Assembly (NCBI GenBank): GCA_032622095.1
Contig: CP136065.1
Span: 54,495,949 to 54,559,948 of the forward strand
DNA from: Siphonodentalium dalli
Taxonomy: Eukaryota; Mollusca; Scaphopoda; Gadilida; Siphonodentaliidae
Direction of reading: 5' to 3'
DNA: 64,000 bases
Shown here: positions 51,801 to 55,589 of the stretch, piece after piece
Layout: each line of letters begins with the position of its first letter
Numbering within the stretch: the stretch's first letter is position 1
Translations under genes and position numbers: made by a program
The notes under the pieces: generated by a model
What the model saw: the letters and a program-made list of their open reading frames with translations, nothing else
What the model was told of the DNA's origin: nothing
Database searches by the model: none

Positions 51801-53089
51801 TCCACCACTAGCAGTGAAGATATAGAAAATTAGACTTTCAATGTAGCTTTGATGTTACGGGCGTCTATGACATAACCAAATTTATCACATAATTTGGCCA
51901 TAAAAGCAGTTTCATAATTATCGGTAATAGACACGTTTAATATCAGCGCGTGCGATGACGTCACAGCGTTCTTCAAATAACTTGCTATCGCTGTAGTTTA
52001 TGATTGTTGTTTTCGATGAATATTTCGCGTTGCTTCGGGTTTATTTGATCATGTGATAAAAGGTATCTCACACTCGTCCTATTTTATACGTAATTTATCA
52101 ACCTCGTCCTCTAAATTCTATTTGAGCCTCGGTAAACCTCGGCTCAAATCGAATTTAGTGAACTCTGTTGATAAATTCCGTATAAAATAGAAACTCATGT
52201 GAGATCCTCTATGTCTTGAATAACTATCATCGAATTGTAAAATGTTAACCATATATAGTAGCATTAGTGTAATTCTATTATGAAGTATTAGATATTAATG
52301 TGACTCAGTTATAATGGTATTATTTAATGGAGGGCCATGAGTGGGAATATAATTTCATTGTGGTGCATTTTGAAATACAACAGTGATAAATGACAGCAAT
52401 CAGCTCTTTCGTGACTCGAATCAAGGTTAAATGGATACAGAGAATTATCTCATTCGTGACCACGATAAATGTTTATTTTTCGCTCGTGGCCAGCCACTCG
52501 CGAAAAATAGACATTTGTATCGGGGTCACTCATGAGATAATTTTCCGTATCCACTCGAAAACACTAGATCTCCTATATATCTTAATTGGAAACTATTTTA
52601 ACAGTTTCTTTTGTTTTGTTTTGTTAAGTTTATCTATATCCCCAAATTGCCAGACGACACAATGCATAATCGAGTCTAGGTCTCCCATAGCAGATGAGGC
52701 CATTCGGAATGAGGTGCCCAGAGGATGAGTTTGGTGATGCTAGTCTGCTTGCAGGGTGGCATCACAAAATTCACCTTCTGGGGACCTCATTCTGCAAAAG
52801 TTTGGCACCATGCTCATATTTAAGAAGTTGTCGCTCAATTAAATTAATCCCTGCATTAAAACAACACCTCTCTAATTACATTATATAACTTACCTGGACT
52901 GTATGGCATAGCATCTGTGAACCATTGACAATCATTTGTTTTGTTTCTTTTCAGCTTGATGCAGGGGTACCGGAAAAGATATGCCTCATGTCTCGTGATG
53001 AACAGAATGTGATAGTTGTGACTTATGCTGAGTTGAAACGTTGTTTTGAGACCGCATTCAGTAATCTAATGGGCCAGGGATTCACGTAG
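18710..53089 (+). CDS. PAN3: PAN2-PAN3 deadenylation complex subunit PAN3 (16 exons, N-terminus possibly incomplete)
   Basis: PAN3 is the dimeric regulatory subunit of the cytoplasmic PAN2-PAN3 deadenylase. It binds poly(A)-binding protein through a PAM2 motif and recruits the PAN2 nuclease to shorten poly(A) tails. Exons: 18710-18813 (ATG at 18715), 19560-19805, 25114-25240, 29401-29579, 31873-31938, 34017-34121, 35096-35153, 37691-37849, 38869-38985, 39695-39829, 42362-42521, 43726-43813, 45905-46044, 46902-47031, 48278-48481, 52955-53089. All introns are GT-AG and the spliced frame is 2148 nt, 715 codons plus TAG. Domains: disordered N-terminus with PAM2-like TGEFVPKG at about residues 118-125; Ser/Pro- and Ala-rich linker (158-217); pseudokinase from about 300 to 565 with a degenerate activation segment (DPSKILMTGKTR, GISDVLTFD in place of DFG); coiled coil about 600-620; C-terminal knob to the end. 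The CCCH zinc finger usual in animals is not seen. The acceptor-like TTTCCAG just before 18710 suggests a further 5' exon. Confidence 0.96.
18947..19030. mobile_element. hAT-type MITE fragment
   Basis: TAGGGCTGTATTGATACC followed by ACGATACAATAC...ATACGATATGCGTATC resembles the left part of the elements at 3352 and 60763. The right terminus is missing. It lies in PAN3 intron 1. Confidence 0.45.
19560..19805 (+). CDS. PAN3: PAN3 exon 2
   Basis: Disordered Asn/Pro/Gly-rich segment (RGLANQPNQPNQAPGAP, then NDFSSLNLATTSS). It ends CCG|GTAAGG in phase 0. The 3' splice site has a poor polypyrimidine tract; AG at 19559 and AG at 19565 both keep the frame, so the first two codons are uncertain. Confidence 0.85.
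20551..21578. mobile_element. Nested hAT element with BED-finger remnant
   Basis: TAGAGATGGGCGGTTAACC at the left is mirrored by CACAACCGCCCATCTCTA at the right. Flanks CTGTAAGA (20543-20550) and CTTTAAGA (21579-21586) are an 8-bp duplication with one mismatch. Inside, a frame from ATG 20670 reads MAEHDEQTSPVW, a TAA, then YFSKKDKKSSV, like the start of a BED zinc finger of ZBED-type hAT transposases. The rest of the transposase is deleted. Confidence 0.8.
20670..20790 (+). pseudogene. BED zinc-finger (hAT transposase) N-terminal remnant
   Basis: The SPVW...YFSKKDKKSSV pattern matches the 'S.VW.YF' opening of BED fingers. A stop codon at 20706-20708 splits the motif, and the zinc-binding Cys and His residues are not preserved beyond it. 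Confidence 0.5.
22100..22385. repeat. Tandem duplication, two ~130-145-bp copies
   Basis: CACGATTGTGATTGTTTGC through CATGCCCACTATTCCG(G/A)GGAGG occurs twice (about 22108-22236 and 22260-22367). The copies differ mainly by small deletions. Each contains CACTATTATCGATAGTGGG, a short hairpin. Confidence 0.75.
22871..23042. repeat. Long hairpin, ~70-bp arms
   Basis: The left arm ...AATATTGCAATGCTTGTCAG, TGACTATGCCAAAATA, AGTGGTCCT is inverted in AGGACCACT-like, TATTTTGGCATAGTCA, ...GTGCAATATTTAT. The ~40-bp loop holds CGCCTCCGGCTCGGTT. No target duplication was seen. PAN3 intron 2. Confidence 0.75.
23588..23752. repeat. Long hairpin, ~75-bp arms
   Basis: TGCTTAGTGGTGGGATATGG and TGTCATGTGAG on the left are inverted as CTCACATGACA and CCTTATCCGACCACTAAGCG on the right. 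The centre is ACTCGGCCTATGGCCTTGTC. PAN3 intron 2. Confidence 0.75.
23940..24005. mobile_element. Relic of the foldback hAT-like family
   Basis: CAAGCCATTTGCAGAATGAG and TTCACCCTCTGGGGACC...ATTCTGCTTACACCTCAG match the ends and centre of the family at 29108 and 59559. Most of the hairpin is deleted. Confidence 0.6.
24061..24838. mobile_element. Degenerate tandem-core ('pearl'-like) element
   Basis: Core units of roughly 130-170 bp carry an ACATGGC(T/C)(G/T)CC...CCATCTTGGATTTTACTC motif. The right end reads CAAGTTGAGCTACC...GTGTCATTGACACTTTCAT, as in the copies at 30005 and 49211. The left terminus is not recognisable. Confidence 0.6.
25114..25240 (+). CDS. PAN3: PAN3 exon 3 with PAM2-like motif
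   Basis: It follows a strong acceptor (TTTTTCTTCTTGCAG). It encodes VSTGEFVPKGLTHSASTPAF; the EFVPKG core corresponds to the PABP-binding PAM2 motif of PAN3. The donor is GTTAGT, phase 1. Confidence 0.93.
25494..25644. mobile_element. Foldback hAT-like element, single hairpin
   Basis: A 151-bp near-perfect hairpin from CAAGCCTTGAAATAGGGTGT to its inverse, with GGCAACAG duplicated directly outside (25486-25493 and 25645-25652). The stem includes GAATGAGGTCCCCAGAGGGT. PAN3 intron 3, 254 bp after exon 3. Confidence 0.88.
25827..26171 (-). other. Unassigned 114-codon open frame in PAN3 intron 3
   Basis: The frame contains SSQATFAGRREGSETWIPIS and SYFGVRIMSFSDAIRYRTID and four cysteines; it reads more protein-like than its neighbours. 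No family is recognised, and there is no splice or promoter evidence. It could be a remnant of an inserted gene or chance. Confidence 0.2.
26325..26723. mobile_element. piggyBac-type MITE (TTAA) with paired hairpins
   Basis: Ends TTAACCCTTTACCCAACA and its exact inverse are an 18-bp perfect terminal repeat including TTAA. Inside are two GCCAATGCATTCTCTTATAT hairpins around GGTCGACTCGC / GCGAGTCGACC centres. PAN3 intron 3. Confidence 0.85.
26991..27426. mobile_element. piggyBac-type MITE (TTAA)
   Basis: TTAACCCTTTCAGTGCCAGG and its exact inverse form a perfect 20-bp terminal repeat with TTAA at both edges. It carries GGGCCGATCTCATCGGCCC (a short palindrome) and the family hairpin GCCAATGCATTCTCTTATAT. 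PAN3 intron 3. Confidence 0.9.
28746..29040. mobile_element. Degenerate TTAA-family MITE (second family)
   Basis: It shares ACTAAATACTCATTGATGAG, TCCTTCTGCACTTGTATTA and TCTGCTCATTTTTTATGAGC with the element at 54651. The outer TTAA ends are eroded. It ends about 70 bp before the foldback element upstream of PAN3 exon 4. Confidence 0.6.
29108..29360. mobile_element. Foldback hAT-like element, double hairpin
   Basis: Two hairpins in tandem within CAAGCCTTGAAATAGGGTGT and its inverse. Flanks GATGCTAA (29100-29107) and GATACTAA (29361-29368) are an 8-bp duplication with one mismatch. It ends 40 nt before PAN3 exon 4, so the branch point and polypyrimidine tract must lie in the short remaining stretch or in the element. 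Confidence 0.88.
29401..29579 (+). CDS. PAN3: PAN3 exon 4, Ser/Pro and Ala-rich linker
   Basis: It encodes MGLSTGASPNHSPRISPSNS followed by an alanine-rich run (AAAAAASASAQNAQ). Length 179 nt, so skipping it would break the frame. It is bracketed by two foldback transposons: one ends 40 nt before the exon, the other starts 22 nt after the donor side of the exon end. Confidence 0.93.
29602..29970. mobile_element. Foldback hAT-like element, long variant, right end truncated
   Basis: It begins CAAGTCTGAGTTTAGTGTGC 22 nt after the end of PAN3 exon 4. It contains a first hairpin (29630-29720), then the CTCATCTTCTCTGGAA...CACATAGATTCTATTT spacer and half of the second hairpin, matching the complete copy at 55590. 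The right terminus is missing. Confidence 0.8.
30005..31730. mobile_element. Tandem-core ('pearl'-like) element, ~10 core units
   Basis: The left end is TTAGCTCAACTTTACTTTG...TTTGAGCTATTGCCATGG followed by GTCGTCTGTGTGTG. About ten ~160-bp units follow, each with ACATGGCCGCCAGC(A/G)GCCAT, CTTGGATTTTACTCTTTGCA and TGACATGTAGATGGGAACGA. The right end is CAAGTTGAGCTACAGTGTCA...GACACTTTCAT. This 5'-end / tandem core / 3'-end layout is that of bivalve pearl elements, usually considered Helitron-related. PAN3 intron 4. Confidence 0.75.
31873..31938 (+). CDS. PAN3: PAN3 exon 5
   Basis: 22 codons, ENVGGTTYYYNPDEFTPQYT plus GI, matching the conserved VGGTTY(F/Y)Y segment ahead of the PAN3 pseudokinase. 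Acceptor TTCTTTGCAG, donor GTAAGT, both phase 0. Confidence 0.95.
32164..33041. mobile_element. hAT element, GATTCGA-rich family
   Basis: Ends AAGGCCCCTGTGAATAG and CTATTATCAGGGGCCTA are inverted repeats. Flanks TTGCAGTC and GTGCAGTA share the central TGCAGT of an 8-bp duplication (6 of 8). The subterminal regions repeat ATTCGATTCGAT. It belongs with 37862-38400 and 40824-41412. PAN3 intron 5. Confidence 0.75.
33293..33527. mobile_element. piggyBac-type MITE (TTAA), short form
   Basis: TTAACCCTTTGAGTGCCAGG at the left and CCTGGCACTAAAAGGGTTAA at the right. It is an internally deleted relative of 26991-27426 with the same GGGCCGATCTCATCGGCCC and GCATTCTCTTATATATGCGA hairpin. PAN3 intron 5. 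Confidence 0.85.
34017..34121 (+). CDS. PAN3: PAN3 exon 6
   Basis: 35 codons (VMPSFYMFPGVPPHIAHMKL, then KANMPQFHMADE), corresponding to the conserved PP.(A/I).HVA(Y/H)M.(P/L)KAN segment of PAN3. Acceptor CATTTCCAG, donor GTGAGT, phase 0. Confidence 0.95.
34122..35095. other. PAN3 intron 6, no repeat family recognised
   Basis: A GT-AG intron of 974 bp, AT-rich, without any of the element families listed elsewhere in this window. Confidence 0.5.
35096..35153 (+). CDS. PAN3: PAN3 exon 7
   Basis: Short exon DALNKQALTLAQIDHSQNP, an amphipathic helix before the pseudokinase. Acceptor CCTTTCCTGTAG; donor GTAAAT, phase 1. Confidence 0.93.
35154..36280. other. First part of PAN3 intron 7
   Basis: AT-rich. 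Positions 35283-35579 are open on both strands without recognisable content. Two ATF/CREB-like sites lie close together (TGACGTCA 36018-36025, TTACGTCA 36032-36039). Confidence 0.4.
36281..37045. mobile_element. MITE with TACTGT ends and TA flanks
   Basis: TACTGTAAAAGTAATTAATC at the left and AAAGCCATTCACAGTA at the right, each bordered by TA, suggest a TA-targeting (mariner-like) element. Subterminal CGTGGTGG / AACCACGAAAATT motifs are also inverted. PAN3 intron 7. Confidence 0.6.
37512..37628. repeat. Long hairpin, ~55-bp arms
   Basis: TGTTGGGATATTAGATTTTA at the left is inverted as TAAAATCTTATATCCCAACA at the right, with centre AACTCGTCTACGACTCGTTG. It ends 63 nt before PAN3 exon 8, so it can fold next to that splice acceptor. 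Confidence 0.8.
37691..37849 (+). CDS. PAN3: PAN3 exon 8, start of pseudokinase
   Basis: It encodes DIPAEVDTYHNLFPLEPRPA and FCYPTSVYKAINTKDGMTYC, the conserved N-lobe entry. The GTAAGC donor is followed at once by a hAT insertion: the target duplication GCAACTTG begins at intron position +5. Confidence 0.95.
37862..38400. mobile_element. hAT element beside PAN3 exon 8 donor
   Basis: Ends TAGGGCCCTGTGAA and TTCGCAGGGGCCTA. GCAACTTG is duplicated exactly at 37854-37861 and 38401-38408. The duplication starts at intron position +5, so the element landed 12 nt inside intron 8 while sparing the GTAAG donor. The interior is rich in GATTCGA/TCGAATC. Confidence 0.9.
38458..38720 (-). pseudogene. 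LINE reverse transcriptase C-terminal remnant
   Basis: The frame reads KRQIKLVPELR, and after small disruptions YYRIMSLKYLHYKGDMIETY then KLFHNIYN. This matches the '(Q/K)R..TKLVP.L' and 'L.YRR.RGDMIETYK' motifs beyond the catalytic core of Jockey/CR1-type LINE polymerases. It is fragmentary and antisense in PAN3 intron 8, 150 bp before exon 9. Confidence 0.75.
38869..38985 (+). CDS. PAN3: PAN3 exon 9, pseudokinase N-lobe
   Basis: It encodes FRLPNTKCMALIDMWKKLYH and the signature LREVFTTKAFGDN. Acceptor CTTCTTTTTTCAG, donor GTGAGT, phase 1. Confidence 0.96.
39171..39431. mobile_element. piggyBac-type MITE (TTAA) with two hairpins
   Basis: TTAACCGTTCCATGATTGGA...GAAAAGGTTAA ends, with two hairpins GCCAATGCATTCTCTTATAT and GCCAGTGCATTCTTTTATAT. 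PAN3 intron 9, 186 bp after exon 9. Confidence 0.8.
39695..39829 (+). CDS. PAN3: PAN3 exon 10
   Basis: It encodes SIVFVYDFHPAADTLMSRHF and a Ser/Pro-rich insertion (ANGFSGTFDAPPSSRPF). Acceptor CTCTCTTTCAG, donor GTATGT, phase 1. Confidence 0.95.
40003..40213. mobile_element. Degenerate TTAA-family MITE (second family)
   Basis: Shares GCTGATAAGTAGTTCACTTG and TATACTTTAGTAACTGAGTG with the family typified by 54651. Ends eroded. PAN3 intron 10. Confidence 0.5.
40622..40815. repeat. Dispersed repeat (TTAACCCTCCAGTGATGAG type)
   Basis: Similar sequence recurs at about 57318-57510 (GACGAGATTT...CCAGTCATGTGATCAACAAA) and, truncated, at 61360-61430. All share CAGTCATnTnATCAACAAAC-like and AATATATTCC-like motifs. 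Class unknown. Confidence 0.5.
40824..41412. mobile_element. hAT element, GATTCGA-rich family, perfect target duplication
   Basis: Ends CAGGGCCCTGCGAATC and GATTCGCAGGGCCCTA; TTGACAAT is duplicated exactly at 40816-40823 and 41413-41420. The subterminal regions are runs of TCGAATCGAATC. No coding frame. PAN3 intron 10. Confidence 0.92.
41626..42075. mobile_element. piggyBac-type MITE interrupted by a foldback element
   Basis: It begins TTAACCCTTTCATGGTTGGA and ends AAGGGTTAA. A foldback hAT-like element (41813-42065) is inserted with duplication of GAAGGGTT, part of the MITE's own terminus. PAN3 intron 10. Confidence 0.85.
41813..42065. mobile_element. Foldback hAT-like element, double hairpin, nested
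   Basis: CAAGTCTTGAAATAGAGTGT to its inverse, two tandem hairpins separated by TGCTGAGGTGTAAGCAG. GAAGGGTT occurs exactly on both sides (41805-41812 and 42066-42073). Confidence 0.9.
42362..42521 (+). CDS. PAN3: PAN3 exon 11, pseudokinase catalytic-loop region
   Basis: It encodes LLWAYIVQLSSALRAIHAAG and ACRAMDPSKILMTGKTR, the degenerate catalytic loop. A TTAA-flanked MITE begins 14 nt after the exon end. Confidence 0.96.
42535..42908. mobile_element. TTAA-flanked MITE (second family) beside PAN3 exon 11 donor
   Basis: TTAACCCTTTCTTTACTAAA at the left and TCAGGATAGAAAAGGTTAA at the right. It starts 14 nt after the end of exon 11, leaving the GTACATTG donor intact. The interior matches 54651-55117 (CTCCTGCACTTGTATTATCT, TCATCTGCTCATTTTTCCTG). 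Confidence 0.82.
43726..43813 (+). CDS. PAN3: PAN3 exon 12
   Basis: It encodes LRLNCVGISDVLTFDSSQGN, in which the kinase DFG motif is replaced, and ends PHYQ|GTAATC, phase 0. Confidence 0.95.
43891..44890. mobile_element. Second tandem-core element, three ~167-bp units
   Basis: It starts TTTATTTTTGGGGGACTATT with GTCCGTCCG-type simple repeats. Three units containing T(T/G)TCCGGATGATA(A/T)CTCAA follow, spaced about 167 bp (near 44142, 44308, 44475). The end is GACTTGCCACGTTGTCGGGG then ACACTGTGGTCGGCCGACC. The terminal GGTCGGCCGACC is a 12-bp perfect palindrome, as might form a 3' hairpin. PAN3 intron 12. Confidence 0.65.
45082..45099. repeat. Oligo-T tract (18 nt)
   Basis: An uninterrupted run of 18 T in PAN3 intron 12. 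No adjoining retroposon body was recognised on the minus strand. Confidence 0.9.
45284..45540. mobile_element. Degenerate TTAA-family MITE (second family)
   Basis: ATAACCCTTTTTATACTTAA...CAGTATAGAAAGGTTTAA ends and internal TACTCATCGACAAGTAGTTC, TCATTCTGCTCTTGTATTAT match the 54651 element. PAN3 intron 12. Confidence 0.7.
45905..46044 (+). CDS. PAN3: PAN3 exon 13, pseudokinase C-lobe
   Basis: It encodes QEDLIALGKVVLALACNSVM and NYSPDLKNLIW. Acceptor CTACCTTTATAG, donor GTGAGA, phase 2. Confidence 0.95.
46064..46502. mobile_element. piggyBac-type MITE, multi-hairpin, right end deleted
   Basis: It starts TTAACCCTTCCATGACTGGA 20 nt after PAN3 exon 13 and includes several GCCA(A/G)TGCATTCTCTTATAT hairpins. 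The right end (CATGAAAGGATTAT) is eroded, with no clear TTAA. Confidence 0.75.
46639..46755. mobile_element. Foldback hAT-like element, truncated
   Basis: CAAGCCTGGATATAGTGTTC and one hairpin of GAATGAGGTCCCCAGAGGGT; the right outer arm is missing. It lies 147 bp before PAN3 exon 14. Confidence 0.7.
46902..47031 (+). CDS. PAN3: PAN3 exon 14
   Basis: It encodes YLLTNQNRPRSINDIMPMIG and FYTQLDTAQLRSDV, the end of the pseudokinase and start of the coiled coil. The GTATAC donor lies 34 nt before a 25-nt G tract. Confidence 0.96.
47066..47090 (+). repeat. 25-nt G tract just inside PAN3 intron 14
   Basis: Twenty-five consecutive G, starting 35 nt after exon 14. It could form G-quadruplexes in the pre-mRNA. 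The true length is uncertain because homopolymers this long are error-prone in sequencing. Confidence 0.85.
48055..48237. mobile_element. TTAA-family MITE fragment (second family)
   Basis: GAACTTATTATCTGAACATT, AATGAATAATAGACCATTTC and a right end near AAAGAAAGTGTTAA match the family; the left part is missing. It ends 40 nt before PAN3 exon 15. Confidence 0.55.
48278..48481 (+). CDS. PAN3: PAN3 exon 15, coiled coil and knob domain
   Basis: It encodes EVENARLLRLLCKIGTIVER, then DRYVLKLFRDYCFHQVDENG: the dimerising coiled coil and the first part of the knob domain that binds PAN2. Both boundaries are phase 0. Confidence 0.96.
48604..49140. mobile_element. Mutator-like MITE with 9-bp target duplication
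   Basis: Terminal inverted repeats of about 60 bp: CAGTTCTAATTAATATTAGA...GAGTCTAAA at the left, inverse TTTAGACTC...TTAATTAGACCTTG at the right. TTTCTGACC is repeated directly outside both ends (48595-48603 and 49141-49149). Long TIRs with a 9-bp duplication suit Mutator-like elements. PAN3 intron 15. Confidence 0.7.
49211..51316. mobile_element. Tandem-core ('pearl'-like) element, ~13 core units
   Basis: Same ends as 30005-31730 (TTAGCTCAACTTACTTTGT; AAGTTGAGCTACAGTTTCAT). The core motif ACATGGCCG recurs near 49427, 49582, 49746, 49905, 50069 and 50225, a spacing of 155-164 bp. Units alternate between a GCTGGTGGCCATCTTGG and a GTCAGCAGCCATCTTGG type, implying a higher-order repeat. Frames here (such as 50560-50835 minus) are repeat translations. 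Confidence 0.78.
51366..51517. mobile_element. piggyBac-type MITE (TTAA), short form
   Basis: TTAACCCTTTCATGACAGGG at the left and GTCATTGAAGGGTTAA at the right around one GCCAGTGCATTCTCTTATAT hairpin. It lies 50 bp downstream of the tandem-core element in PAN3 intron 15. Confidence 0.82.
51518..52059. other. PAN3 intron 15 sequence, nothing recognised
   Basis: AT-rich, with a few CpGs around 51945-52030; no repeats or coding content recognised. Confidence 0.4.
52060..52210. repeat. Long hairpin, ~70-bp arms
   Basis: AGGTATCTCACACTCGTCCT and ATTTTATACGTAATTTATCA on the left are inverted as TGATAAATTCCGTATAAAAT and CTCATGTGAGATCCTC on the right. The centre is GAGCCTCGGTAAACCTCGGC. Confidence 0.75.
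52424..52562. repeat. Long hairpin, ~60-bp arms
   Basis: ATGGATACAGAGAATTATCT and CATTCGTGACCACGATAAAT on the left are inverted as TTTGTATCGGGGTCACTCAT and AGATAATTTTCCGTATCCAC on the right, with TTTTTCGCTCGTGGCC at the centre. Different in sequence from the preceding hairpin. Confidence 0.75.
52623..52806. mobile_element. Foldback hAT-like element, right half of the long variant
   Basis: TATCTATATCCCCAAATTGC, CTCCCATAGCAGATGAGGCC and a hairpin ending GGGGACCTCATTCTGCAAA match the right half of 55590-56049. It lies 150 bp before the last PAN3 exon. Confidence 0.7.
52955..53089 (+). CDS. PAN3: PAN3 exon 16 and stop codon
   Basis: It encodes LDAGVPEKICLMSRDEQNVI and AELKRCFETAFSNLMGQGFT, then TAG at 53087. 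It is the end of the knob domain and aligns with the C-terminus of animal PAN3. Confidence 0.96.
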   Translation, partial: LDAGVPEKICLMSRDEQNVIVVTYAELKRCFETAFSNLMGQGFT

Positions 53090-53805
53090 TGACAAATGGC
53101 ATCCGATTCTTAGTGAACGGCCAGTCATCACTTCTCGTAGATCATGACTACATCTAGTGTTCAATGGATTCAGGTAGTTTTTTTTTGGAGATTCCGTTTT
53201 CGTGAGCAGTGCCATCATAGACATGTACATCTGCAATTCTCAGCTAGTTTATTCTGTGATTGCGGTAAGAGTTTCTTCAGATTCGGAGAAATGAGTCGGT
53301 TGTATTTTCTTTCAACCATCGGTTCATAGGTGATATGAGAACTGTATTACAGTCTCAGTCAGTTGCACTTTTGACTGTTGAAGCACTGAAATGTCACTTA
53401 TTCCTAGCAGTGTACGGTGACTGGAGCTGAGGTTACCAGTTTTTCCGAAGTGTTATTTCTGGTCATTTTCCCCACTGCAGGCAGCTTGGATATATGTATC
53501 TCCTTATCATGCCCTAATCAGCTCCCGTGGAGGAAGTGTAAGATTCCTCTTCATGTTTTGACAAAGACAATGGAAAGGTTTAGATTGGACAACATGGACT
53601 TCACACTTCAAGCATCGGCAGACTATGTGTGTCAGGAAAATCCATGCCATGTTTGCTGAATTATAATCGGTTAATAAGCTCATCGTAACACCCATATGAC
53701 TTGTTTTGCACAGACAATAATATGGTACATTTTATGTCTTATTGTTGACTAATGAAACCGGTGAGAACTGTTGCATGGAAATAAAACATAGCTGCCTCAC
53801 TACCA
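53090..53805 (+). other. PAN3: PAN3 3' UTR with polyA signal
   Basis: Sequence after the stop codon up to an AATAAA at 53780-53785 (GGAAATAAAACA); cleavage is expected 10-25 nt further on. The stretch is free of the MITE families that crowd the introns, consistent with a transcribed, constrained UTR. An 80-codon frame inside it (53417-53659) is unsupported. Confidence 0.55.
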
Positions 53806-54236
53806 GATGATACATTACCAGTCTAAGTTAACTACAGACCTACATAAAAATAGTCTGTCTGATTATTTGTCATAGACATTCTATTTTCCAAACCGCAGGA
53901 TTTTGCATCAGTAGGCCCAGTCAGAACTCACTATTTGCAGCTGCAAGATTGAAGTGTCCAATCGAAGCGATTATCGTAGCACGATGTGACTTAATTTGGG
54001 GGAAGCCTGCATGCTTCCAAGAAATTATATTTCGACTCAGTATGACTCTGGGTGTATGTTTATACAGACTGATATATTCGGGACTTACAGTCAGTCGATG
54101 TTTGAAGTGCAATGTTGACATTTTACAATCTAAAGTTCACAAGTATAAAGGGACATTGTTAAAATATCAGAGGAAAATATTTTGGTGCAGTGATAGATTT
54201 GAACTCAAATTAATGGGCACCACTACACAACACTTT
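53806..54236. other. Downstream of PAN3, no gene seen
   Basis: Intergenic sequence with overlapping short frames on both strands (53921-54121, 53949-54275) and no recognisable content. Confidence 0.4.
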
Positions 54237-54588
54237 ATATCCCACCCGATCTCATACATATATATTAAATTGTGAATGAGGGCTGGGTATATCCCACCCG
54301 ACCTCATACATATATATTAAATTGTGAATGAGGGCTGGGTATATCCCACCTGACCTCATACATATATATTAAATTGTGAATGGGGGCTGGGTATATCCCA
54401 CCCGATCTCATACATATATATTAAATTGTAAATGAGGGCTGGGTATATCCCACCAGACCTCATACACATATATTAAATTGTGAATGAGGGCTGGGTATAT
54501 CCCACATATAGACTTGCCACGTTGTCGGGGGACACTGTGGTTGGCTGACCTTTTATTATTAAATTGTGGATGAGGGCTAGGTATAGAA
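54237..54588. repeat. 52-bp tandem satellite interrupted by a 47-bp insert
   Basis: Unit CCCACCCGA(C/T)CTCATACATA...GTGAATGAGGGCTGGGTATAT starts at 54241, 54293, 54345, 54397, 54449 and 54501, exactly 52 bp apart, nearly identical between copies. The array is broken at 54511-54557 by a piece identical, bar two C-to-T changes, to the terminus of the 43891-44890 element, then resumes. Confidence 0.9.
54511..54557. mobile_element. Solo terminus of the second tandem-core element
   Basis: GACTTGCCACGTTGTCGGGG then ACACTGTGGTTGGCTGACC. It matches 44843-44887. It lies inside the 52-bp satellite, with satellite sequence on both sides. Confidence 0.65.
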
Positions 54589-54650
54589 GTTTGATATTAT
54601 AGGTTTTGTGAATTTCAATTGATCCTTTTAATATGATCGTACAACATTAT

Positions 54651-55117
54651 TTAACCCTTTCTTTACTAAATACTCATCGACGAGTTGTTACCTTAGAAAT
54701 TTTCAGATAATTTATCTGAACATTTCTCACCAATTAACCCTTTCATGATGGGAGCTGTGTTGGTGCAGCATTATAGTTCCCGTGCCAGTGCATTCTCTTA
54801 TATATGCAAGTCTCCCATAGGAAGCCCCACATATATAAGAGAAATAGAATGCACTGGCTTACAAGGTGGAGGTAAATATTGTCAGGCTAATGCATTCTCT
54901 TATATATGTGAGACTCCATATTGGAGGTTAAGAGAATGCATTAGCACAGGGTTTTTTGCAAAATTTTAGGGAGCGCCAGTCATGGAAGTGTTAATAGGAA
55001 CGCTTCTGCACGTCATCTGCTCATATTTCCTAATCATCACTCCAAATGAATAATAGACCATTCCAATGTATACTTTAATAACTGATGGGCGAATCCATTT
55101 AGTATAGAAAGGGTTAA
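54651..55117. mobile_element. TTAA-flanked MITE (second family), reference copy, interrupted
   Basis: TTAACCCTTTCTTTACTAAA and TTTAGTATAGAAAGGGTTAA are terminal inverted repeats with TTAA at both edges. A member of the first TTAA family (54734-54994) is inserted at an internal TTAA. Confidence 0.85.
54734..54994. mobile_element. piggyBac-type MITE (first family) nested in another TTAA MITE
   Basis: It runs from TTAACCCTTTCATGATGGGA to AGTCATGGAAGTGTTAA, with two GCCAGTGCATTCTCTTATAT-like hairpins. TTAA at both ends and host-element sequence on each side. Confidence 0.85.
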
Positions 55118-55589
55118 ACTTACAGTGTGGTATGTCAGTGGGAGGCTTGGGTGGGTATTTAAAAAAATATGAATTTTAATCACCTTTTGTGTGAATCGTT
55201 ATTTGGTCAGAGCGCTCTGCGGGAAATTTTTATTGGAGATATATCTTCCAGTCAAAGTATTGTCTTTCGGTGAATGACGCCAGACTATGTCAATTAAGAT
55301 ATAGTAAGTGGATGTATTCAGACTGTCTCGACACTAATCTATTTTTACTCTGATGCTTACAACAATTTTTTGCATATCATATTGGTTGAAAATAGAAGAG
55401 GAAGCTCAAACTACCATGCAGGGAGCAACGCCATAACATCAAACGTATCAGTTCATTGACATGGAATCATGACATTATCTCATTCCTTCATGTGTACGAA
55501 AGTGTTTAAAAGAGAAACATTTATGTGATCTGTGACTAATTTGACGTAGATTGACTTGGTATTGTGTCTTGATTATTGAGTTATTTCAA
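55118..55589. other. Intergenic, nothing recognised
   Basis: AT-rich non-coding spacer between two mobile elements. Confidence 0.4.
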
